Source: Streptomyces oceani (GTDB taxonomy: Bacteria > Actinomycetota > Actinomycetes > Streptomycetales > Streptomycetaceae). From it: a stretch of 64,000 nucleotides of DNA. Below, in pieces: positions 33,812 through 42,207 of the stretch; position 1 is the first letter of the stretch; every line of letters starts with the position of its first letter. The DNA is taken from positions 156,244 to 220,243 of the forward strand of contig NZ_LJGU01000114.1 in the NCBI RefSeq assembly GCF_001751245.1, in the 5' to 3' direction. The notes under the pieces are model-generated. The model was not told the DNA's origin. It searched no databases and was given only the letters and a program-made list of their open reading frames with translations. Position numbers and translations under genes: made by a program.

Positions 33812-34192
33812 ATGCACGCTACAACCAGACCGCCCGAGCCCGCCGGGCCAGGCCAAGCGACGGCTGACACCGGGTCGGTGGACGTGCCCACGATCCGTGC
33901 CGCGATCGACCGTGCTCTGGTACGAGGTCCCTCTCCCCGTTATGAGGAACTGGTGGACCTGGAGCGCTTGTTGCATGGCCACACCATCCTGCTGTTGCCG
34001 CTCGCCGAGTCCGCTAACGACAGCCAGTGGCGCGACTCCCCGGACTGGGAGGAGCGCGACGCCCGGTTGCGGGACGTACGCGACCACCTGACCCACGGGC
34101 TCGGTGACGGCCTGTTGTCCGCCGTCGCCCAGGTACGCCGCCTGGCCCGGGACTGCGAGGTCCTGCTGACGTACGTGGCGGTGGAGAGGTGA
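33812..34192 (+). CDS. Small protein resembling the DUF6415 family
   Basis: A 126-residue protein of unknown function. Visible features: PTIRAAIDRALVRG, then VDLERLLHGHTILLLPLAES, an acidic stretch DSPDWEERDARLRDVRDHL, and a C-terminal helix QVRRLARDCEVLLTYVAVE. It looks like the DUF6415 group of small actinomycete proteins, but this is from memory and not certain. ATG at 33812 is preceded by AAGGAG. The last codons overlap the next gene (GTGA). It diverges from the XRE regulator, so the three small genes and the flavoprotein probably form one accessory cassette. Confidence 0.7.
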   Translation: MHATTRPPEPAGPGQATADTGSVDVPTIRAAIDRALVRGPSPRYEELVDLERLLHGHTILLLPLAESANDSQWRDSPDWEERDARLRDVRDHLTHGLGDGLLSAVAQVRRLARDCEVLLTYVAVER

Positions 34193-34431
34193 ACGCCGAG
34201 AACGGCTACCTCGCCACACCCGGGGAGTGCTGTCGCTGCCGTGCCCAAGCGGAGGAGCGCATGACCGTCGCCCTGGTACAGGGCAACTCCGGACCCGGCT
34301 GGTCCACGTACGCCTGCGTGCCCTGCGCCCGCGTCTACGCCCGCTCGCCCCTCGCCCCGGAATGGCTGCGGGAGGACCTGGCCGCCCTGGACGCCCTCGG
34401 CAGCCGGTCCACGACGCGAACCGTCACGTGA
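34189..34431 (+). CDS. Small zinc-ribbon-like protein
   Basis: An 80-residue protein. It has two Cys pairs, CCRC (residues 14-17) and CVPC (43-46), spaced like a small zinc ribbon. Start GTG at 34189 overlaps the upstream stop (GTGA), so both are co-translated. Function unknown; similar tiny Cys-pair proteins often accompany XRE regulators in streptomycetes. Downstream, about 285 nt up to 34716 hold no gene, only the promoter region of the CHRD-type gene. Confidence 0.65.
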   Translation: MNAENGYLATPGECCRCRAQAEERMTVALVQGNSGPGWSTYACVPCARVYARSPLAPEWLREDLAALDALGSRSTTRTVT

Positions 34432-34716
34432 GCCCACACGCCACCGGGCGGGGCTTTCGCAGGCCATGAACGTCTTCGCCTGCTCCATTGGTCGTATCCC
34501 GACTAGACGGCTGGAGAGTACGGCGTGACCAGGGATTTCCTGTTCCTTACGGCGCCTTTACAACCGCCCTTGGGTGACCGTTGCGGTGGCGGCGCCGTGC
34601 GACAGCTGTGCAGAGTCGATCACGTCGAGGCCGGTAGTCCGATGTGTACGCCAGGTCATGGTGTGACCGCTCGGGGACCGGATCGTATCCCTCCCAGTCG
34701 GCTGGAGATGACACAC

Positions 34717-35496
34717 GTGAAGAAGTCCCTCACCGCCACTTGTGCCGCCGCGGTGGCCCTGGCTCCACTCATGGCCCTCGCGCCGGCCGCCACCGCCGGT
34801 GGCAAGCCCGCCCCCGAGCAACACGGCAAGGTGGCGCTGCACGCCACACTCGACCCGTTCAAGGTCAACAAGGTCGACGGACACGGATCGGCCGAGGTAC
34901 GCCTCCAAGACCGTCACGTGACAGTACGGGTGAAAGCCCAGGGCCTCCTCAACGCCCCGCACGCACAGCACTTCCACATCGCCGCCAAGGGGGTGTGCCC
35001 GCCAGAGTCGGCCGCCCAGGAACACAACGGCAAGCTGTCCCTCTCCACCGTGGATGGCCAACCGTTCTACGGCAGGATCGGCGCCTCGTTGACGACCAAG
35101 GGCGACACCAGCCCGAAGTCGGCGCTCGCGGTCGACCGGTTCCCCACCGGCTCGCAGTACCACTACAAGCGCAGCTTCACGGTCAGCAAGGAGACCGCCA
35201 AGTCGCTGCGTGAGGGCACCGCGGTGGTCGTGGTGCACGGCATCGACTACAACAAGAACGGCAAGTACGACTTCAACCTCGGCAAGAGCCTGCTCGACCC
35301 GAAACTCCCGCTCGAGGCGACCGCACCCGCTCTGTGCGGGACTCTGAAGAAGACCCCGACCGGAGGCATCTCCGGCGGGCTCGGCGGGACGCAGGGCGAC
35401 GGCTTCGAGGCGGGTCCGGCCGGTCTGGCCGGCGCCGGTCTGCTGGCCGCCGGCGCCGGGTTCTACCTGCGCCGCCGCAGCATCCGCTCCAACTGA
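34717..35496 (+). CDS. Secreted CHRD-like protein with C-terminal membrane anchor
   Basis: A 259-residue surface protein. The start is GTG at 34717, with GGAG nine bases upstream (the ATG at 34708 abuts the GGAG). The signal peptide is KKSLTATCAAAVALAPLMALAPAATA. The middle resembles a CHRD domain: VALHATLDPFKVN, VTVRVKAQGLLNAPHAQHFH, VVVVHGIDYNKNGKY. The C-terminus is Gly-rich, then a hydrophobic helix LAGAGLLAAGAGFYL and RRRS, like a sortase substrate tail but without LPXTG. The next gene, 15 nt downstream, encodes a class F sortase, so this is its probable client (inference). Confidence 0.8.
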   Translation: MKKSLTATCAAAVALAPLMALAPAATAGGKPAPEQHGKVALHATLDPFKVNKVDGHGSAEVRLQDRHVTVRVKAQGLLNAPHAQHFHIAAKGVCPPESAAQEHNGKLSLSTVDGQPFYGRIGASLTTKGDTSPKSALAVDRFPTGSQYHYKRSFTVSKETAKSLREGTAVVVVHGIDYNKNGKYDFNLGKSLLDPKLPLEATAPALCGTLKKTPTGGISGGLGGTQGDGFEAGPAGLAGAGLLAAGAGFYLRRRSIRSN

Positions 35497-35511
35497 CCGC
35501 TGAGCAGGCAG

Positions 35512-36186
35512 ATGTACGGGAAGCCCACGCTCGGGCCCCGGGGTCGCCGCGGTGTTCTCACCGCGGCGACCACCGCCTGTGCCCTCCTCGGCACCACGCT
35601 GCTCACGCTCGATCTCACGTCGAGCTCCGAACCGCCCCCCGTACCGAAGGACGCCGTACGTGCCCCCGCACGCCCGTCCAACCCGTCGGTTGGCGAGCGG
35701 CCACGCGGGGAGCGCGGCACGCTGACCCAGTCGCCCCCCACCCGTGTCGAGATCCCAGCCATCGGGCTTGGGACAGACGTCAAACGCGTCGCGCTGAACA
35801 CGGCCGGGGCGATCGCCATGCCCAGTGACGCCGACCATACCGGGTGGTACACCGGCTCCCCTTCTCCCGGAAGCCAGGGCAACTCGATCCTGGTGGGCCA
35901 CCTCGACTCCCGCAGCGGGCCCGCGGCGTTCTACGGTCTCGGGGCCGTGGAGGAGGGAGATCGCATCACCATCGACCGCGCGGACGGACGAACCGCCACC
36001 TACGTGGTCGACAGCATGACGATCTGGCCCAAGGACGACTTCCCTTCCCAGCGCGTCTACGGACCCACGCCGGAACCCCGACTCACGCTCCTGACCTGCG
36101 CTGACTGGGACGACGGGAACGAAACGTACCGATCGAACCTGATCGTGAACGCACACCTGAAACTGGTGGAGGGCAACGCAACATGA
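35512..36186 (+). CDS. Class F sortase
   Basis: A 224-residue membrane-anchored cysteine transpeptidase. N-terminal hydrophobic segment at residues 14-34, then a Pro-rich linker, then the sortase barrel from about residue 75 (TRVEIPAIGLGTDVKRV). The catalytic triad is visible: His130 in SILVGHLDS, Cys196 in LTLLTCADWD and Arg207 in ETYRSNL. Class F sortases attach or trim surface proteins in actinobacteria; their recognition signals are poorly defined. It follows the CHRD-like gene by 15 nt, forming a two-gene unit ahead of the sigK-like gene. Confidence 0.92.
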   Translation: MYGKPTLGPRGRRGVLTAATTACALLGTTLLTLDLTSSSEPPPVPKDAVRAPARPSNPSVGERPRGERGTLTQSPPTRVEIPAIGLGTDVKRVALNTAGAIAMPSDADHTGWYTGSPSPGSQGNSILVGHLDSRSGPAAFYGLGAVEEGDRITIDRADGRTATYVVDSMTIWPKDDFPSQRVYGPTPEPRLTLLTCADWDDGNETYRSNLIVNAHLKLVEGNAT

Positions 36187-36492
36187 GAGGTGAGCCCGGC
36201 AGCACGCTGGCTCGACAGGAGCGTTGGGCTACTCGGTGACCCACGACCGAGCACCCTCGCCCAGCAGGGATGCTTGACGGAAGAGCACCACCCCGGGACC
36301 AATCCGCCGCGCCTCGGGCAACGAAGCACGGGTGTCCAGGTGCAGGATGGAGTGCGGCGACAGCCGCCGGTCCCCGGAGGAGTACATGATCAGCGCCGTC
36401 CCCAGCAGTGCCCGCCCGACAGGCCCGGAACCCGTACGGACAGCCGCCGTGACCGGGTGTCGCCACCCGGTACGTGGCATGGACGGGCGGGC
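36187..36492. other. 306-nt region upstream of the sigK-like gene
   Basis: No gene supported on either strand. It should hold the promoter of the sigma factor gene, but I see no clear boxes. A minus-strand frame crossing it has no family-like sequence. Confidence 0.45.
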
Positions 36493-37077
36493 ATGAGGGA
36501 GTCCGCCCGCGCCGCCCGTACGGCCCAGCCGGGACCCGGCCTGGACGGGCTGCTGGAGCGGGTCGCCAGAGGTGACCAGGAGGCGTTCGCCGCCGTGTAC
36601 GACATCGTCGCCGAGCCTCTGTTCGGCCTTGTACGCGGCGTCCTGCGGGACCCCGCGCAGTCGGAGGAGGTCGCCCAGGAGGTGTTGGTCGAGGTGTGGC
36701 GCAGTGCTCCCCGCTTCCGGCCGGAGCGCGGCAGCGCGATGTCCTGGGTGATGACGTTGGCGCATCGGCGTGCCGTGGACCGGGTGCGGTCCGCGCAGGC
36801 CGCCAGCGATCGCGAGCACCGCGCCGCGCTGCTGGACCAGGCGCCCGCCTTCGACGACGTCACCGAGCAGGTGGAGGCCCGGCTCGAGCGGGAACAGGTG
36901 CGGCGCTGCATGCGCACTCTCACCGAGGTGCAACGACAGTCCATCACGCTGGCCTACTACCGTGGGCTGACCTACCGCGAGGTCGCCGAGTTGCTGACGC
37001 TGCCGTTGGGCACTGTGAAGACCCGGCTGCGGGACGGACTCATTCGTCTGCGGGACTGCCTGGGGGTGAGCGCGTGA
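36493..37077 (+). CDS. sigK: ECF sigma factor, SigK type
   Basis: A 194-residue ECF sigma factor. Region 2 is SEEVAQEVLVEVWRSAPRFR with the -10 recognition helix ending MSWVMTLAHRRAVDRVRSAQA; region 4 is VQRQSITLAYYRGLTYREVAELLTLPLGTVKTRLR. Assignment to SigK rests on sequence style and on the neighbours: an RskA-type anti-sigma gene with 4-nt overlap, and the same accessory genes as the mycobacterial sigK locus. ATG at 36493 with a weak ribosome site. It likely drives the two operons nearby and itself after RskA cleavage by membrane proteases (family knowledge). Confidence 0.88.
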   Translation: MRESARAARTAQPGPGLDGLLERVARGDQEAFAAVYDIVAEPLFGLVRGVLRDPAQSEEVAQEVLVEVWRSAPRFRPERGSAMSWVMTLAHRRAVDRVRSAQAASDREHRAALLDQAPAFDDVTEQVEARLEREQVRRCMRTLTEVQRQSITLAYYRGLTYREVAELLTLPLGTVKTRLRDGLIRLRDCLGVSA

Positions 37078-37841
37078 CCAGCACCGATCCACACACCCTG
37101 ACCGGCGCCTACAGCATGGACGCCCTTCCGGAGGCCGAACGCCGCGAGTTCGAACGACACTTGGCGCGCTGCGAGTCGTGCGCCGTGGAGGTGCGCGAGC
37201 TGACCGCCACGGCGGAGCGGTTGGCGCTGGCGGCTGCCGCGCCACCACCGTCGCAGCTGCGGCGGCAGGTACTGCGGGAGATCGCCGAGGTGCGGCAGGA
37301 GCCGCCACCCGTCTCCCGCACCCGTCGGCTTGGCTCTCGGCTCCGGCCGGGCGCTCGCGCGCTGCCCATGTTCGCGTTGGCCGCCTCGCTGGCCGCCGCG
37401 CTGTTCGGTGGCGTGGCCGTGTGGCAGTACGAGTCGGCGCAGGACGCCCGGCAGCACGCCGAACAGCGCGAGGAACGGGCCGAGACGCTGGCCCGGGTGT
37501 TGTCCGCGCCGGACGCGCGGGTCAGGAGCGGCGCGCTGCCGGAGGGTGGCACGGCGTCCGTGGTGGTGTCCCGGGACGCCGACCGCGCGGCGTTCTTCGC
37601 CGCCGACCTGCCCAGGGCTCCGGAGGGCAAGGTGTACCAACTGTGGTTCAGCGAGGGCGGCACCATGCGCCCGGCCGGTCTGCTGAGTGCCGCTGAGCGG
37701 GGCGCGACGGTGCTGATGGACGGCCCCGTACGGGACGCCTCGGCGATGGGTCTCACCGTGGAGCCGGACGGCGGATCGCCACAACCCACCTCCGAACCGC
37801 TGACGTTGCTGAGGCTCACCGGCGCCAGCGGCCAGGCGTGA
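37074..37841 (+). CDS. rskA: RskA-type membrane anti-sigma factor
   Basis: A 255-residue protein. The N-terminal anti-sigma domain has the zinc-type motif HLARCESC (His29, Cys33, Cys36). A single transmembrane helix is at about residues 97-117 (LPMFALAASLAAALFGGVAVW). The extracellular RskA domain follows: GTASVVVSRDADRAAFFAADLP, KVYQLWFSEGGTMRPAGLLS, GLTVEPDGGSPQPTSEP. It holds the SigK-like factor inactive at the membrane. GTG at 37074 overlaps the sigma stop (GTGA). Convergent with the DUF1295 gene. Confidence 0.9.
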   Translation: MTSTDPHTLTGAYSMDALPEAERREFERHLARCESCAVEVRELTATAERLALAAAAPPPSQLRRQVLREIAEVRQEPPPVSRTRRLGSRLRPGARALPMFALAASLAAALFGGVAVWQYESAQDARQHAEQREERAETLARVLSAPDARVRSGALPEGGTASVVVSRDADRAAFFAADLPRAPEGKVYQLWFSEGGTMRPAGLLSAAERGATVLMDGPVRDASAMGLTVEPDGGSPQPTSEPLTLLRLTGASGQA

Positions 37842-37899
37842 GCGCGGCAGATGTCGGGCCGGGCCCGGCCTCTGGGTACGCCCCACCCGTACGACGTGC

Positions 37900-38730
37900 T
37901 CAACCCGTACGGGGAGGGCGGCCCCGCCGCGGTGGCAGCGGGAGGAAGCCGCTGGTGCGGGCGGCGTACTCGGCGAATCCCGGCCGGTCCGCCAGATCCC
38001 GCTCCAGCAGCCGCTTCCCGCTGCCCACCGTGAGCAGCGCGGTCATCACCAGCGGCGCGATCACCGTGGCGCCCGCCACCGACCAACTACCCGCGGCCAG
38101 GAGGAAGAGGCCCCACCACACGCAGCAGTCACCGAAGTAGTTCGGGTGCCGAGTCCAGGCCCACAGCCCCCGGTCCATGATCCTGCCGCGGTTCGCGGAG
38201 TCGGCCTGGAAGCGGGCGAGTTGCGCGTCGCCGACCGCCTCGAAGAACAGCCCGGTCGCCCACAGCACGACCCCGGCCAGCGCGACCGGGCCGACCGGCG
38301 CGGGGACGTACTGGCCGGCCTGCACCGGCAGCGAGACCAGCCAGACCAGCGCCGCCTGCGCCAGGTACACCTTCCACAGGGCGTACAGCGCCTGGTTGCC
38401 GGGCGCCCTGCTCAGCAGGCGTGCGTACCGCGGGTCCTCGCGGCCACCATGCCTGCTCCCGCGCCGCGCGATGTGGGCGGCCAGCCGCAGGCCCCAAAGC
38501 GCCGTGCAGGCGGTCAGCAGCAGCCGTCGCCAGTGGTCGCCGCCCTCGTCGGCCGACAGGAGGTACGTCACCACCGCCACGGCGGTGAAGGCGAGTCCCC
38601 AGGCGACATCGACGATCCGGTGCACACCCTTGGCGAGCGCTCGGGCGTAGGTGACCAGCAGGACGATCAGCGCGGCACCGGCCGTGGCCGGTAGGACACG
38701 GGCGAGTTCGGACCACACGAGACCGTTCAC
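37900..38730 (-). CDS. DUF1295 membrane protein (Rv0446c-like, steroid-reductase fold)
   Basis: A 276-residue integral membrane protein with about seven hydrophobic helices. The C-terminal signature WTRHPNYFGDCCVWWGLF is the NADPH-binding region of the DUF1295 / steroid 5-alpha-reductase-like and isoprenylcysteine-methyltransferase-like group. An early block VDVAWGLAF is also typical. The reaction is unknown; likely a reductase acting on a modified lipid. The start GTG at 38730 overlaps the upstream methyltransferase stop (GTGA). Last gene of the five-gene operon, matching the order in the mycobacterial sigK locus. Confidence 0.88.
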   Translation of the reverse strand: MNGLVWSELARVLPATAGAALIVLLVTYARALAKGVHRIVDVAWGLAFTAVAVVTYLLSADEGGDHWRRLLLTACTALWGLRLAAHIARRGSRHGGREDPRYARLLSRAPGNQALYALWKVYLAQAALVWLVSLPVQAGQYVPAPVGPVALAGVVLWATGLFFEAVGDAQLARFQADSANRGRIMDRGLWAWTRHPNYFGDCCVWWGLFLLAAGSWSVAGATVIAPLVMTALLTVGSGKRLLERDLADRPGFAEYAARTSGFLPLPPRRGRPPRTG

Positions 38731-40130
38731 CTCGCGTCTCCCCCGTCCGGCCCGGCGACGTCCGATCCGGCGGTCCCGTCCGGTTCGGCGCCACCGTATG
38801 GTTCGGCGCCACCGTATGGTTCAGCCACACCATGCGGCCGGGACGTGCCGTGCCAGGCGGGCTGCACTGCGGGCATGCCGCTGGCGCCCCGCTCACCGGG
38901 GCGCACCGCGAGGACCTGGTCCACGCCCATCCCGCCGGTCTCGAAGGCGAGCGCCCCGCCGGTGAGGTAGAGCCGCCACACCCGCGCGGTCGGTTCGCCG
39001 ACCAGCTCCACGAACTCGGGCCACCGCCGCTCCAGGGTGCGCAGCCACGCGCGGACCGTGGCGACGTAGTGCTCCCGGATCGACTCGGTGGACCGCACCT
39101 CCAGGCCGGCTGTCTCGAGCAACGAGAGAGTCCGGCCCAGCGGGCGCATGTGCATGTCGGGCGCGATGTACGCCTCAATGAACGCGCCGCCGCCCGGAGC
39201 GTGTTGACCCCGAGACATCTGCTGGACCAGCAGCCGCCCGCTGGGCCGGAGCAGCGCGTGCAAGCGGCGGGCGAATCCCGGGTACTCCGTGTCTCCGACG
39301 TGTTCGCCCATCTCGATCGCGGAGACCGCGTCGTACCGCTCCTGCCGGATGTCCCGGTAGTCCCGCAGCTGTACGTCCACCCGGTCCGCCAATCCCCGTT
39401 GCCGTACCCGGGTGCGGGCGTACGCCGCCTGCCGCTCGGACAGCGTGACGGCCGTGACCCGCGCGCCGTACTCCGCGGCGGCGTGCTCCGCCAGGGCGCC
39501 CCAGCCGCAGCCGACGTCCAACAGTCGGTCGTCCGGCCCCAGTCCGAGCTTGCGGCAGACCAGCGTCAGCTTGTCGCGCTGCGCGTCCGTGACGTCGTAG
39601 GCGGGGTCGCCGGGGCGGGTCCAGTAGCCGCAGGAGTAGGCCATCGGGTGACCGAGCAGCCGGGCGTAGAAGTCGTTCGACAGATCGTAGTGGTGACTGA
39701 TCGCCGCCCGGTCCCGGGCCCTACTGTGGCGTACGCCCCGCACGGCGGCACGGGGCGCGCCGGGACGCGGCGGGCGGGGGCCGACAGCACCGAGCCGCAG
39801 CAGCAGCACGGCCGCGTCGGCGGCCTGCGGAAGAGTGGGTCGCGGTCGCGACCTCGTCCCGGGACGTGCCGGGACGGCGGCACGCAGGGCGCGTAGGACG
39901 GGCGTGAGTTCGCCGGCCGCCTCGAGTTCCCCCGCGACGTACGCCTCGACGAGCCCGAGTTGGTTCGGTTGCCACAACAGGCGGCGCAGCGCGCGACGGG
40001 AGCGCAGTTCGACGACGGGGGCGTCGGCGGGTCCGGACTCGCTTCCGTCCCAGGCGCGGAGCCTTATGGGCAGCGGTCCACCCAGCAGCCGCTCAAGGGT
40101 GCCGTGCAGGTGTCGGGCCGTGTTGTTCAC
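38727..40130 (-). CDS. Cyclopropane-fatty-acid-synthase-like methyltransferase (second copy)
   Basis: A 467-residue SAM enzyme of the CFAS/mycolic acid methyltransferase family. N-terminal lipid-binding part (LRRLLWQPNQLGLVEAYVAGELE), then the hallmark ISHHYDLSNDFYARLLG, SAM motif LLDVGCGWGALAEHAA and YDAVSAIEMGEHVGDTEY with the bicarbonate-type Glu. The last 45 residues are low complexity (repeats of AEPYGG). It differs clearly from the neighbouring copy, so the pair may methylate different double bonds or act together. GTG start at 40130 overlaps the previous stop. Probable homologue of UfaA1 (Rv0447c) type proteins. Confidence 0.88.
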   Translation of the reverse strand: MNNTARHLHGTLERLLGGPLPIRLRAWDGSESGPADAPVVELRSRRALRRLLWQPNQLGLVEAYVAGELEAAGELTPVLRALRAAVPARPGTRSRPRPTLPQAADAAVLLLRLGAVGPRPPRPGAPRAAVRGVRHSRARDRAAISHHYDLSNDFYARLLGHPMAYSCGYWTRPGDPAYDVTDAQRDKLTLVCRKLGLGPDDRLLDVGCGWGALAEHAAAEYGARVTAVTLSERQAAYARTRVRQRGLADRVDVQLRDYRDIRQERYDAVSAIEMGEHVGDTEYPGFARRLHALLRPSGRLLVQQMSRGQHAPGGGAFIEAYIAPDMHMRPLGRTLSLLETAGLEVRSTESIREHYVATVRAWLRTLERRWPEFVELVGEPTARVWRLYLTGGALAFETGGMGVDQVLAVRPGERGASGMPAVQPAWHGTSRPHGVAEPYGGAEPYGGAEPDGTAGSDVAGPDGGDAR

Positions 40131-41416
40131 GTGCTGCTCTCTCCTCCCTCCTGGAGCGGTGGTTTCTCCAGGAGCAGTTGCCGGACGTCGAGGTAGCCGG
40201 AGCGGAAGCCGGCTTCCGAGTAGCCGAGATAGAAGGTCCACATCCGTTGGAAGGTCTCGTCGAAGCCGAGCCGTCGAACGTGTCTGGTCCGGGCGGTGAA
40301 GCGTTCCCGCCACAGTCGGAGGGTCTCCGCGTAGTGCGGTCCGAAGCCGTCCGAACGCGTCAGTCGCAGGCTGGTCCGCTCCGCGCTGATCCGGGCCACC
40401 GCCTCCTCGGAGGGCAGCATGCCGCCGGGGAAGACGTACTTCTGAATCCAGGTGTACGTGTCCCGGGTGGCCAGCATCCGGTCGTGCGGCATCGTGATCG
40501 CCTGCAGCGCGACCCGACCGTCGGGGGCGAGCCGCCGGTCCAGCACTCGGAGGAACTCCGGCCAGAACTCCGCGCCGACCGCCTCGATCATCTCGACGCT
40601 CACGATGGCGTCGTAGTGTCCCGTCACCTCCCGGTAGTCCCGCAGTAGTACGTCCACCCGGCCGGGCGGATCCGCCTCCGCCACACGGCGCTGGGCGTAC
40701 CGACGCTGTTCCTCGGAGAGTGTGATCGTGACGACCTCGGCGCCGCGTTCCGCCGCGCGCAGCGCCAACTCGCCCCAGCCGGTGCCGATCTCCAGCAGTC
40801 TGCTGCCGGGGCCCACCCCGGCCAGGTCCAACAGGCGATCGACCTTGCGCTGTTGCGCCGCCCACAGGTGTGACGGGTTCGCCGGCAGGGTGCGGAACAC
40901 CGCGGCGGAGTACGACATGCCGGGGTCGAGGAAGCTCGCGAACAGGTCGTTGGACAGGTCGTAGTGCCGGTGGATGTTGTCCCGCGCGCCCCGGGTGGTG
41001 TTGCGCTGGGCGGCGGGCCGCCGGCGTACGTACATCCCGCGCAGCCGCTGTAGGGGCTGCGGCACGAGCGTACGCACCTCGGCCGCCAGCACGGTCAGCA
41101 CCGCGACCAGGTCGGGCGCCTCCCACTCGCCCGCCTGGTACGACTCGCCGAAGCCGATCAGGCCGTCCACGGCGATCCGTCGGTGGAAGGCGACCGGGTC
41201 GCGGAGTTCCAGCCGTGGCCCGCCCCGCCCCCAGGTCCGGCCGTCGGGCAGCGTCACGCACAGCGGCAGCCGGGCCACGGCGCGCCGTACGAACGACTGG
41301 GCGAGTGCCGCCCGAGCGCGGCCACAGCGCGGGACCTCGGCGACGTCGGGCCAGCGCTCCGGATCCGGCCGCCGGGTGCCAGATCCCGGCGGGGCGCCGG
41401 GCGCGGAAGCGGTCAC
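40127..41416 (-). CDS. Cyclopropane-fatty-acid-synthase-like methyltransferase (first copy)
   Basis: A 429-residue SAM-dependent lipid methyltransferase. Hallmarks: RRIAVDGLIGFGESYQAGEW, NIHRHYDLSNDLFASFLD, motif I LLEIGTGWGELALRAAERG, YDAIVSVEMIEAVG, QAITMPHDRM and WIQKYVFPGGMLPS. It converts unsaturated acyl chains of phospholipids to cyclopropane or methyl-branched forms. The start is GTG at 41416, with AGGAGG 7 nt upstream and a 4-nt overlap with the DUF1365 stop. Conserved catalytic residues appear intact. Closest in context to mycobacterial UfaA1 in the sigK locus. Confidence 0.9.
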   Translation of the reverse strand: MTASAPGAPPGSGTRRPDPERWPDVAEVPRCGRARAALAQSFVRRAVARLPLCVTLPDGRTWGRGGPRLELRDPVAFHRRIAVDGLIGFGESYQAGEWEAPDLVAVLTVLAAEVRTLVPQPLQRLRGMYVRRRPAAQRNTTRGARDNIHRHYDLSNDLFASFLDPGMSYSAAVFRTLPANPSHLWAAQQRKVDRLLDLAGVGPGSRLLEIGTGWGELALRAAERGAEVVTITLSEEQRRYAQRRVAEADPPGRVDVLLRDYREVTGHYDAIVSVEMIEAVGAEFWPEFLRVLDRRLAPDGRVALQAITMPHDRMLATRDTYTWIQKYVFPGGMLPSEEAVARISAERTSLRLTRSDGFGPHYAETLRLWRERFTARTRHVRRLGFDETFQRMWTFYLGYSEAGFRSGYLDVRQLLLEKPPLQEGGESST

Positions 41417-42207
41417 TGCGGGACCTCCTGAGCTTGCCGAGGGGCTTTCCGGGTGCCTCTCCACGGGCGGGGCTGTACGGGCAGCCCGCGCAGGTACAGC
41501 CGTACGCCGTGCCAGCGGATACCCGCGGACACCGCCACCGTCGACCACCCGTGCCGGGCGACGGCCCGGCACAGGCCGCGGACCGTGGCCGGCCGCCGAG
41601 AGCCTCGCACCGTCGCGGTGAGTGCCGGCCGGCCCTGCCGCTCCAGCCGTACGGTCAACGCCAGCCTCGCGCCGGGTGCCGGCAACCGCATCACGTAGTG
41701 GCCGTCCACCGGGAAGAACGGCGAGACGTAGAACTCCTTGGCGGCGCGCGCCGCATCCGTGTCGTCCGGGTGCAGCAGATAGCAGTGCCGCTGGCCGTAG
41801 GTGTTGTGCACCTCGGCGACCACGCAGTGCGGGGTGCCGTCGGCGTGGTGGCACCAGAAGACGGTGAGCGGGTTGAAGACGTGGCCGGCCACCCGGGCGT
41901 GCGCGAGCATCAGCACCGGGCCGTCGGGCGGCGGTTCGCCCCGCGCGGTCAGGAACCGGTCCAGTCCGGCGCGGATGTCCGGGGCGGTGCCGTCGAAGTG
42001 GTCCCGGGCGTCGAATCGGGCCAGCCAGCGCAGTGGCCGGGGCAGCCGCGGCGGCCGTGCCGGATCGACCAGCCAGAGGTACGTACGACTCCGGAAGGCG
42101 TAGCGTACGGGCCCGGCGCGCCGGTGGGTGAGGGTGCAGTGGTAGAGGGCGGGGGTCGGCGCCACCCGTGCCACCCGCGCGGCGGCGCCCGGTCGGTGGC
42201 CGGTCAC
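41413..42207 (-). CDS. DUF1365 family protein (Rv0448c-like)
   Basis: A 264-residue protein. Family blocks: ALYHCTLTHRRAGPVRYAFR, YLWLVDPARPPRLPRPLR, LMLAHARVAGHVFNPLTVFWC, VVAEVHNTYGQRHCYLL, KEFYVSPFFPVDGHYVM. DUF1365 genes nearly always sit between an FAD-dependent oxidoreductase and a CFAS gene, as here, and are thought to help lipid modification. No signal peptide or clear membrane helix. The GTG at 42207 overlaps the oxidoreductase stop (GTGA). Function unknown; family is certain. Confidence 0.92.
   Translation of the reverse strand: MTGHRPGAAARVARVAPTPALYHCTLTHRRAGPVRYAFRSRTYLWLVDPARPPRLPRPLRWLARFDARDHFDGTAPDIRAGLDRFLTARGEPPPDGPVLMLAHARVAGHVFNPLTVFWCHHADGTPHCVVAEVHNTYGQRHCYLLHPDDTDAARAAKEFYVSPFFPVDGHYVMRLPAPGARLALTVRLERQGRPALTATVRGSRRPATVRGLCRAVARHGWSTVAVSAGIRWHGVRLYLRGLPVQPRPWRGTRKAPRQAQEVPQ

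Noticed and set aside
34432-34716. In-frame upstream extension of the CHRD-like gene to 34525
   Set aside because: The signal peptide begins at the GTG at 34717 with a GGAG site; the upstream codons would bury the signal peptide.
36187-36492. Possible small gene or gene remnant on the minus strand before sigK
   Set aside because: No start with a ribosome site, no recognisable domain; reading it as the promoter region is simpler.
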